DNA of 64,000 bases. Origin: Azospirillum halopraeferens DSM 3675. GTDB lineage: Bacteria; Pseudomonadota; Alphaproteobacteria; Azospirillales; Azospirillaceae. Location of the stretch: contig NZ_KE386928.1 in NCBI RefSeq assembly GCF_000429625.1, positions 163,913 to 227,912 of the forward strand, given 5' to 3'. Each line of letters begins with the position of its first letter. Within the stretch, counting starts at the first letter, position 1. Both the position numbers and the translations under genes were made by a program. A model generated the notes under the pieces. That model was given only the letters and a program-made list of their open reading frames with translations, was not told the origin of the DNA and made no database searches. Shown piece after piece: positions 14,920 to 22,063 of this stretch.

Positions 14920-16871
14920 CCGCCCCCTACGGCACCTGGCGCTCGCCCGTCACCGCCCGCAGCCTGGCCGAGGGCGGGATCAGCCTGCGTGCGCCCTGGC
15001 GGCGCGGTGCCACCATCATGTGGCTGGAGGGACGGCCGACCGAGGGCGGACGCACCGTGCCGGTCCGCCGCAGCCCCGACGGCACCGTCGCCGACCTGCC
15101 GGGCGCCGGCTGGGACATCCGCGGCCGCGTTCACGAGTACGGCGGCGGCGACCTGCTGCACCTGGACGACCCGCTGGGTCGGCCGGCGCTGGCTTTCTGT
15201 TCCGGCGCCGACCAGGCGCTGTACGTCACCCTGGCCGACGCCGGCGACCCCGTGGCCCTGACCGTGCCCGGCCGTGACCGCTTCGCCGACCTGCGCCACG
15301 ACGCCGCCCGGCGGCGCCTGATCGCCGTGCGGGAGCGCCACCCCGCCGACGGCCACGGCGACCCGGAGAACGCCCTGGTGGCGGTGCCGCTGGACGCCGC
15401 GGCCGGTCCGTCCGACGGCGGGACCGTGCTGGCGGCGGGGGCCGACTTCTACGCCGGTCCGTGCGTGGCGCCGGACGGGAACCGGCTGGCCTATGTCACC
15501 TGGAACCATCCGGACATGCCGTGGGACGGCACGGAGCTGTGGGTGGCGGCGCTGGACGCGACCGGCGCCCTCGGCGACCCGGTGCGCGTTGCCGGCGGGC
15601 GCACCGAATCGGTGGTGCAGCCGGTGTGGCTGCCCGACGGTCGGCTGGTCTACGTGTCCGACCGCAGCGGCTGGTGGAACCTGTACGTGTGGGACGGCAC
15701 GGCCAGCCGGGCCGTGCTGCCCATGGCGGCGGAGTTCGCCTATCCCCCGTGGGTGTTCGGTCTGCGCGACGTGGCGGTGGTCGACGGGCGCACGCTGGCC
15801 TGCGTCCACAGCCGCGACGGCATCCGGGCCCTGGGGCTGGTGGATGTGGAGACGGGCGCCCTGCGCCCCCTCGACCTGCCCTTCACCGAGATCGGCGACC
15901 TGCACGCCGACGGCCGCACCCTGACCTTCTGCGCCGCCGGCCCGGCGACGCCCAACGCGGTGGTCACCCTGGACCTCGACACCGGCGCGGTGGAAACGGT
16001 GCGCAGCAGCGTCGCCGTCCTGCCCGACCCGGCGTACGTGTCGACGGCCCGGGCCATCCGCTTTCCCACCGGCGACGGGGCGGAGGCGCACGCCTTCTAC
16101 TACCCGCCCGTCAACCCGGATGCCGCGGCACCGCCCGATGAGCGGCCGCCGCTGATCGTGCGCAGCCACGGCGGCCCCACCGCCGCGGCCTCCGCTGCCT
16201 ACAACCCGAAGATCCAGTTTTGGACCAGCCGCGGCTTCGCCGTGGTGGACGTCAACTATCGCGGCAGCACCGGCTACGGCCGGCCCTACCGCGACGCGCT
16301 GAAGGGCGGATGGGGCGTCACCGACGTGGCCGACTGCGTCGCCGCCGCCCGTTACCTTGCCGACCGCGGGCTGGCCGACCCGAACCGCCTGGCCATCACC
16401 GGCAGCAGCGCCGGCGGTTATGCGGTGCTGTGCGCGGTGACCTTCCACGACGTGTTCCGGGCCGGAGCCAGCCATTACGGCATCAGCGACCTGGAGGCGC
16501 TGGCCACCGACACCCACAAGTTCGAGAAGCATTATCTGGACAGTCTGGTCGGCCCCTATCCGGCCTGCCGCGACCTCTACGTGGCACGCTCGCCCATTCA
16601 CCACGTGGACCGGCTGGCGGTGCCCATGGCCTTCTTCCAGGGGCTGGAGGACAAGGTGGTGCCGCCCGACCAGGCCGAACGGATGGTGGCCGCCATCGCC
16701 GCCAAGGGCCTGCCCGTCGCCTATGTCCCCTTCGCCGGGGAACGCCACGGCTTCCGCCGGGCCGAGACCATCGTCGCGGCCCTGGAGGGTGAACTGTACT
16801 TCTACGGCCGCGTCTTCGGCTTCACCCCGGCGGACGATCTGCCGGGCATCCCGATCCGGAACCTTCCGTAA
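14916..16871 (+). CDS. S9-family (prolyl oligopeptidase-type) peptidase
   Basis: A 651-residue cytosolic serine peptidase. An N-terminal beta-propeller (residues about 1-400) precedes an alpha/beta-hydrolase domain. The catalytic triad is Ser498 in GSSAGG, Asp579 in GLEDKVV and His611 in GERHGF. It resembles acylaminoacyl/dipeptidyl peptidases that cleave short peptides. The GTG start overlaps the stop of the TAXI gene by GTGA, implying translational coupling. No signal peptide is visible, so the coupled products act on different sides of the membrane unless imported peptides are its substrates. The gene ends 35 bp before the convergent GST gene. Confidence 0.9.
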   Translation: MTAPYGTWRSPVTARSLAEGGISLRAPWRRGATIMWLEGRPTEGGRTVPVRRSPDGTVADLPGAGWDIRGRVHEYGGGDLLHLDDPLGRPALAFCSGADQALYVTLADAGDPVALTVPGRDRFADLRHDAARRRLIAVRERHPADGHGDPENALVAVPLDAAAGPSDGGTVLAAGADFYAGPCVAPDGNRLAYVTWNHPDMPWDGTELWVAALDATGALGDPVRVAGGRTESVVQPVWLPDGRLVYVSDRSGWWNLYVWDGTASRAVLPMAAEFAYPPWVFGLRDVAVVDGRTLACVHSRDGIRALGLVDVETGALRPLDLPFTEIGDLHADGRTLTFCAAGPATPNAVVTLDLDTGAVETVRSSVAVLPDPAYVSTARAIRFPTGDGAEAHAFYYPPVNPDAAAPPDERPPLIVRSHGGPTAAASAAYNPKIQFWTSRGFAVVDVNYRGSTGYGRPYRDALKGGWGVTDVADCVAAARYLADRGLADPNRLAITGSSAGGYAVLCAVTFHDVFRAGASHYGISDLEALATDTHKFEKHYLDSLVGPYPACRDLYVARSPIHHVDRLAVPMAFFQGLEDKVVPPDQAERMVAAIAAKGLPVAYVPFAGERHGFRRAETIVAALEGELYFYGRVFGFTPADDLPGIPIRNLP

Positions 16872-16905
16872 CGATCCCGGAACGGGATGGGCGCGAACAG
16901 GATTG

Positions 16906-17574
16906 TTACGGAGCCGGTCCGAAGTCGATCGCCCACGGTTCCGCCATGGCGGCGGCCGTCCACTCGCGCATCTCCGGCAGGGTCAGGATGGCGTCGGCGT
17001 AGGCGCGGCTCACCGGGTCGAGAGTCACGGCGTAGGTGTCGAAGCGGGTCACCACCGGGGCGTACATGGCGTCGGCGGCGCTGAAGCGGCCGAACAGGAA
17101 CGGCCCGTCGGCGCCGAAGCGGCGGCGGCAGTCCTCCCACAGCGACCGGATGCGGGCGATGTCCGCCTCCACCTCCGCGTCGAAGGTGCGGCCGGGGTGG
17201 CGCGCCTTCAGGTCCATGGGCAGGGCCTTGCGCAGGGCCTGGAAGCCGGAGTGCATCTCGGCGCTGACGGCGCGGGCGACGGCGCGGGCGTTCGCGTCCT
17301 CCGGCCACAGGCGGGCGGAGGGGAAGGTTTCCGCCAGATACTCGATGATGGCCAGCGAATCCCACACGGTGCGGTCGCCGTGGCGGAGCACGGGCACCTT
17401 GCCGGCCGGCGAATGCTCCAGGATGGCGCCCTTGGTCTCCGGCCGGCGCAGCGGGATCACCACCTCCGCGAAGGGGACGCCGGTGCGCTTCAGCGCCAGC
17501 CAGGGACGCAGCGACCACGACGAATAGGCCTTGTTGCCGAGGACGAGGGTGATGTCGGGGGTCCGGGCGGTCAT
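16906..17574 (-). CDS. Glutathione S-transferase family protein
   Basis: A 222-residue protein with the N-terminal thioredoxin-fold domain (TLVLGNKAYSSWSLRPWLAL with the Ser-Ser-Trp-Ser active region, then HSPAGKVPVLRHGD with the cis-proline, then DSLAIIEYLAE). An all-helical C-terminal domain with FLFGRFSAADAMYAPVV follows. The KAYSSWS form is typical of a bacterial GST subgroup of unknown substrate. The ATG at 17574 is the family start. It is divergent from the aminopeptidase gene and convergent with the S9 peptidase. Confidence 0.9.
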   Translation of the reverse strand: MTARTPDITLVLGNKAYSSWSLRPWLALKRTGVPFAEVVIPLRRPETKGAILEHSPAGKVPVLRHGDRTVWDSLAIIEYLAETFPSARLWPEDANARAVARAVSAEMHSGFQALRKALPMDLKARHPGRTFDAEVEADIARIRSLWEDCRRRFGADGPFLFGRFSAADAMYAPVVTRFDTYAVTLDPVSRAYADAILTLPEMREWTAAAMAEPWAIDFGPAP

Positions 17575-17730
17575 GGGGGCGGGGCCGTTGCTGGTTGAGC
17601 CATGGCGGCAGTCTGCCGCGCCGGGGCCGGTTTGTACACCGGCGGCGGCCTTTCCCCTTTTCAGGCGCCGCCGCCCGCGCCATGCTCGGACCGGTCCCAT
17701 TGTCCCCGCAGCAAGGAAGGACGTTCCGCT

Positions 17731-19113
17731 TTGCTCGCCACCCTGCGCGCCAAGGCCGGCGCCGACGCCGTTCCGATCACGCCGCTTCCGGGGGCCGGCC
17801 TCGCCGCCTGGCTCGCCGCGCAACCGCCCGCCACCGCCGCCTGGGTGCGGGCCGTCAACTACACCGCCGAGGCCGGCGCCACCGCCCTCCTGCCCGGCGA
17901 GGACGGACGGCTCGCCCGCGTGCTGGTCGGCATGCCGGCGGAGCCCGACCTGTGGTCGCTGGCCGGCCTGCCGGGGGCGCTGCCGCCGGGCACCTACCGA
18001 ATCGACGCCGACCTGGACCGCGACGCCGCCACGGCGGCGGCTCTGGGCTGGGCGCTCGGCAGCTACCGCTTCGGGCGCTACAAGGCGTCGGACAAGAGCT
18101 TCGCCAACCTGGTCTGGCCCGACGCCGCCGACCGCGGCGCGGTGGAGCGGGCGGCATCGGCCATCTATCTGGTGCGCGACCTGGTCAACACGCCGGCCTC
18201 CGACATGGGCCCGGCGGACCTGGCCGGTGCCGCCACCGACCTGGCGGCGGAGTTCGAGGCCGACATCCGGGTCATCGTCGGCGACCACCTGCTGAAGCAG
18301 AACTACCCGGCCATCCACGCGGTGGGCCGCGCGGCCGCGCGGGCACCGCGGCTGATCGACATCACCTGGGGGCGCAAGGACGACCCGAAGGTCACCATCG
18401 TCGGCAAGGGCGTGTGCTTCGACACCGGCGGCTACGACATCAAGCCGTCCAGCGGCATGCTGCTGATGAAGAAGGACATGGGCGGTGCGGCCCACGCGCT
18501 GGGCCTGGCCCGCATGATCATGATGGCCGGCCTGCCGGTGCGCCTGCGCGTGCTGGTGCCGGCGGTGGAGAACATGATCGCCGGCAACGCCTTCCGCCCC
18601 GGCGACGTGCTGAAGACGCGCAAGGGGCTGAGCGTCGAGGTGGGCAACACCGACGCGGAGGGGCGGCTGATCCTGTGCGACGCCCTGGCCGAGGCGGATT
18701 CGGAGAAGCCCGCCCTGCTCATCGACTTCGCCACCCTGACCGGGGCCGCCCGGGTGGCGCTGGGGCCGGATCTGCCCGCCCTGTTCGCCAACAACGAGGC
18801 GCTGGCCGCCGACCTGCTGGCCGCGGCCGCGGCCGGCAACGACCCGCTGTGGCGCCTGCCCCTGTGGCAGAACTACCGCAAGATGTTCGAGAGCAAGATC
18901 GCCGACCTCAACAACGCCGGCACCGGCGGCTTCGCCGGGGCGATCACCGCGGCACTTTTCCTGGAGTCGTTCGTTTCCCGCGAGACGCCGTGGGTCCACC
19001 TGGACGTCTACGCCTGGAACGGCTCGGCCCGGCCGGGCCGGCCGGACGGCGGCGAAGCCATGGGCCTGCGCGCGGTGTACGCGTTGATCGAGAAGCGGTT
19101 CGGGCGGGCGTGA
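17731..19113 (+). CDS. Leucyl aminopeptidase family protein (M17)
   Basis: A 460-residue M17 metallopeptidase that removes N-terminal residues from peptides with two metal ions. The metal and catalytic signatures are IVGKGVCFDTGGYDIKPS (Lys and Asp ligands) and VEVGNTDAEGRLILCDAL (Asp, Glu and the catalytic Arg). DLVNTPASDMGP is the usual domain junction. The TTG at 17731 is preferred because GGAAGG lies upstream and the resulting length fits the family; the frame continues upstream only with low-complexity sequence. It is followed 28 bp later by the PhoD-like gene on the same strand. Confidence 0.88.
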   Translation: MLATLRAKAGADAVPITPLPGAGLAAWLAAQPPATAAWVRAVNYTAEAGATALLPGEDGRLARVLVGMPAEPDLWSLAGLPGALPPGTYRIDADLDRDAATAAALGWALGSYRFGRYKASDKSFANLVWPDAADRGAVERAASAIYLVRDLVNTPASDMGPADLAGAATDLAAEFEADIRVIVGDHLLKQNYPAIHAVGRAAARAPRLIDITWGRKDDPKVTIVGKGVCFDTGGYDIKPSSGMLLMKKDMGGAAHALGLARMIMMAGLPVRLRVLVPAVENMIAGNAFRPGDVLKTRKGLSVEVGNTDAEGRLILCDALAEADSEKPALLIDFATLTGAARVALGPDLPALFANNEALAADLLAAAAAGNDPLWRLPLWQNYRKMFESKIADLNNAGTGGFAGAITAALFLESFVSRETPWVHLDVYAWNGSARPGRPDGGEAMGLRAVYALIEKRFGRA

Positions 19114-19141
19114 GCCGGCGCGCCGGAGCGGAGCGGGGAGC

Positions 19142-20611
19142 ATGGCGCGCACGTTCGGGGAGCCCAAGGTCATCCTTGGGCCGGTGCTGTATTTCCGGGG
19201 CGAGCAGGGTGACCGGTGGCGCCTGTCCGCCCTGTTCGTCCTGGAGGGGGAGGCGGAGCCCGACGACCTGACGGTGGAATCCGTCAGCCTGCCGGTGCCG
19301 CCCCGCCACCTCGCCTCGTGGCGCGGGCGCCACCTCTGGCGATTCGACTTCGCCGTGCCGCGGGCCGCCGGCGACGAGGCGGTCGCCTACGGCTTCGCCG
19401 AGGGGGAGCGCTGGCGCGTCATCGTGCCCGGCCTGGAGTCGCCGTTGCGCGTCGCCTTCACCTCGTGCAACGGGGCGGAGGACCCGGCGACCCTGGACCG
19501 CCACGGCACCGCCCGCAACGCCCTGTGGGCCGACCTGCTGGAGCGGCACGGCTCCGGCCCCTTCCACCTGCTGATCCAGGGCGGCGACCAGCTCTACGCC
19601 GACCGGGTGTGGCACGACCGGCCGGCCCTGGCGGAGTGGCGCCGGCGCCCGCCGACGCGCCTGGCCGAACCCTTCTCCGCCGCCATGGCGGAGCAGGCCA
19701 TGGACCATTACTTCGACCTCTACCTCGACACCTGGGGCCAGCCGGAGGTGGCGGCGGCCCTGGCGCGCATTCCGTCGGTGATGATGTGGGACGACCACGA
19801 CATCTACGATGGCTGGGGTTCGCTGCCGACCGAGGAACTGGCCGCCCCCGTCGCCCGCGGCGTCTTCATGGTGGCGCGGCGCTGCTTCGCCCTGTTCCAG
19901 CTCGGCGCCGCGCCGGAGGCGCTGCCCGACTGCGTCTGGGGGCAGGAGACGGGCGCCTTCACCCAGGGCTTCGTGGTCGGCGACGTCGGCATCCTCGCCC
20001 CCGACCTGCGCAGCGAACGCACCCCCGACCGCGTGATGGCGCCGCGCAGCCGCAAGGCGCTGCCCGGCTGGCTGGACCGCTTCGCCGCCTGCCGCCACCT
20101 GCTGCTGGTGTCCAGCGTGCCCCTGCTGTTCACCGACACCGGCGGCGTGGAGCGGCTGCTGGCGGCGCTGCCCGGCCGCCACCGCTACGCCGACGATCTG
20201 CGCGACCAATGGCGAAGCCCGGCCCACGCCGCGGAATGGCGCCGGCTGCTGGAGACGCTGACCGCCTTTTCGCTGCGCACCGGCTGCCGCATCACCGCCG
20301 TGTCGGGGGAAATCCATCTGGGCGCGCTGGCCGTGCTGAGCGGGCCGGTGGAGATCCACCAGCTCATTGCCTCGGGCATCGTCCACCCGCCGCCCTCGCG
20401 CCTCTACGCCGCGGCGCTGGACCGGCTGGCGCGGCGGCGCGAGCGGCCGGTGGCCGGCTTCACCCTGGAGATGCCGCCCTTCGCCGAGACCGGGCGGCGG
20501 CTGATCCGGGCGCGCAACTGGCTGGCGCTGGCCTTCGAGTCCCGCGGCGGTTTGCGCGCGCAGTGGCACACCGAGGAATCGCCGGGGCTGTACCTGCGGC
20601 AGATCGCGTAA
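19142..20611 (+). CDS. PhoD-like (alkaline phosphatase D family) protein
   Basis: A 489-residue protein with a PhoD-like metallophosphatase domain. Seen are FTSCNG near residue 107, the metal-binding loop LLIQGGDQLYADR, MMWDDHDIYDGWG with the paired Asp-His ligands, and VSGEIHLGAL late in the protein. No signal peptide or Tat motif is present, unlike secreted PhoD, so it is probably cytosolic; substrates may be phosphodiesters or phospholipid-like molecules. The ATG at 19142 follows GGGGAG. It is likely co-transcribed with the upstream aminopeptidase. Confidence 0.85.
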   Translation: MARTFGEPKVILGPVLYFRGEQGDRWRLSALFVLEGEAEPDDLTVESVSLPVPPRHLASWRGRHLWRFDFAVPRAAGDEAVAYGFAEGERWRVIVPGLESPLRVAFTSCNGAEDPATLDRHGTARNALWADLLERHGSGPFHLLIQGGDQLYADRVWHDRPALAEWRRRPPTRLAEPFSAAMAEQAMDHYFDLYLDTWGQPEVAAALARIPSVMMWDDHDIYDGWGSLPTEELAAPVARGVFMVARRCFALFQLGAAPEALPDCVWGQETGAFTQGFVVGDVGILAPDLRSERTPDRVMAPRSRKALPGWLDRFAACRHLLLVSSVPLLFTDTGGVERLLAALPGRHRYADDLRDQWRSPAHAAEWRRLLETLTAFSLRTGCRITAVSGEIHLGALAVLSGPVEIHQLIASGIVHPPPSRLYAAALDRLARRRERPVAGFTLEMPPFAETGRRLIRARNWLALAFESRGGLRAQWHTEESPGLYLRQIA

Positions 20612-20713
20612 CCCCTTCGACCGAGGGCCGAAACGCTTGCCCGTGGGGGCAGGGTTGGGCAAACTTGGCGCCGCTCCGCACGGGAGAACCCGCGGAGACG
20701 GCGAGGGGGTGGC

Positions 20714-21178
20714 ATGGCGCGAAACCTCAAGGCGCTCGGGCTGTGGCGGGCGGCGCTCATCGACAGCGTGCGGCAGGCGGGTCCCGACCTGTCGGCGCGC
20801 CAGATGGCGATCCTTCTGCAGGTCTATCTGACCGACCCGCCGCACACCGTGCGCGGCCTGGCCGCCATTCTCAACATCTCCAAGCCGGCGGTGACCCGGG
20901 CGCTGGACCGCCTGTCGGTGCTGGGCTTCGTCAAGCGCAAGCGCGACGCCGAGGACAAGCGCAACGTGCTGGTCCAGCGCACCGTCAAGGGCTCCGTCTT
21001 TCTGTCCGATTTCGCCGAGCTGGTGATCCGCGCCGGCGCCGTCACCCCCGACGATCTCGCCACCGTGCGGGCGGAGGAGGAGATGGCCGCCGCTGCCAAG
21101 GCGCGGCTGGAGGCGGAGATGCGCACGTCCACCGCCGATGCGCCCGCGCCCGCCACGCCGGCCGACGCCTCCGCATGA
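20714..21178 (+). CDS. MarR-like transcriptional regulator
   Basis: A 154-residue winged-helix protein. The DNA-binding core is HTVRGLAAILNISKPAVTRALDRLSVLGFVKRKRD, of which the recognition helix (SKPAVTRALDRL) and wing (KRKRDAEDKRN) are clear; this is the MarR arrangement. The C-terminus is a short helix and an Ala/Pro-rich tail. The ATG at 20714 follows GGGGGTGGC. Its stop overlaps the ATG of the NlpC/P60 gene (ATGA), which suggests it regulates or is regulated with that hydrolase. The ligand is unknown. Confidence 0.85.
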   Translation: MARNLKALGLWRAALIDSVRQAGPDLSARQMAILLQVYLTDPPHTVRGLAAILNISKPAVTRALDRLSVLGFVKRKRDAEDKRNVLVQRTVKGSVFLSDFAELVIRAGAVTPDDLATVRAEEEMAAAAKARLEAEMRTSTADAPAPATPADASA

Positions 21179-22026
21179 GCGATACTCCCGACCCGCGCCG
21201 CCATCCGGTTCGGCAGGATCTGGCGGCCGCCCACCTGCGCGGCCGCGTCACCGTCCCCCGCTTCGTCGAGGGGGAGGAGCACCGCGTCACCGCCGGCACC
21301 GCCGGGATGCGCGCCGACCCCGCAGCGACGGCGCGCCAGACGTCGCAGGTGCTGTATGGCGAGGGGTTCACCGTCTACGACCGGCGCCATGGCTGGGCGT
21401 GGGGCCAGTGCGCCACCGACGGCTATGTCGGCTGGGTGCCGGCCGCGGCCCTGGCGCCGGGCGCGCCGCGGCCCACCCATGTGGTGACGGCGCTGGCCGG
21501 CTTCCGCTTCCCCGAACCCGACCTCAAGGTGCCGCCGCTCGACACCCTGCCCCTGGGGGCGGCGGTGTGCGCGGTGGGCGAGAGGAACGGCTATCTGGAG
21601 CTGGCCGACGGCGGCTGGATCTACGCCCGCCACCTGGCCCCCGCCGGCACGGTGGAGCCCGACCCGGTGGCGACGGCGGAACGGCTGCTGGGCGTGCCCT
21701 ACCTGTGGGGCGGACGCACGCCCCACGGCATCGACTGCTCCGGCCTGGCACAGCTGGCACTGCTGCGGGCGGGCATCCCGTGCCCGCGCGACAGCGACAT
21801 GCAGCGTGACGAGGTGGGGGAACCGGTGCCCGTGGAAGGGCCGTACCGCCGCGCCGATCTGGTGTTCTTCCCCGGCCACGTCGGCCTGATGCTGGACGGG
21901 GAGCGCCTGCTGCACGCCACCGCCTTCACCATGACCGTGACCGTCGAGCCGCTGGTCGCGGTCGCGGAGCGCGTCGACCCGACGCGGGCGAAGGGGTTGC
22001 TGGGGGTGCGGCGGGTGACCGGCTGA
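21175..22026 (+). CDS. NlpC/P60 family cell-wall peptidase with SH3-like domains
   Basis: A 283-residue protein. Two bacterial SH3-like segments (YGEGFTVYDRRHGWAWGQ and the later repeat VCAVGERNGYLELADGGW) are followed by the NlpC/P60 catalytic domain. That domain holds the Cys in GIDCSGLAQLAL and the His in FFPGHVGLML. Such enzymes cut gamma-D-glutamyl-diaminopimelate bonds in peptidoglycan fragments. There is no signal peptide, so it may act on imported muropeptides in the cytosol or be misannotated at the start. It overlaps the upstream MarR-like stop by ATGA. Confidence 0.9.
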   Translation: MSDTPDPRRHPVRQDLAAAHLRGRVTVPRFVEGEEHRVTAGTAGMRADPAATARQTSQVLYGEGFTVYDRRHGWAWGQCATDGYVGWVPAAALAPGAPRPTHVVTALAGFRFPEPDLKVPPLDTLPLGAAVCAVGERNGYLELADGGWIYARHLAPAGTVEPDPVATAERLLGVPYLWGGRTPHGIDCSGLAQLALLRAGIPCPRDSDMQRDEVGEPVPVEGPYRRADLVFFPGHVGLMLDGERLLHATAFTMTVTVEPLVAVAERVDPTRAKGLLGVRRVTG

Positions 22027-22028
22027 AG

Positions 22029-22055
22029 CCCTCCCCCGCCGGAGGCGGGGGAGGG
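22029..22055. terminator. Hairpin between convergent NlpC/P60 and adhE genes
   Basis: Perfect 12-bp arms CCCTCCCCCGCC and GGCGGGGGAGGG around a 3-base loop, starting two bases after the NlpC/P60 stop and ending eight bases before the adhE stop. No T run follows on either strand, so it is a stem without the classical tail. Its core matches the other CCCTCCCC hairpins of the window. Confidence 0.5.
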
Positions 22056-22063
22056 AGGGAGGG

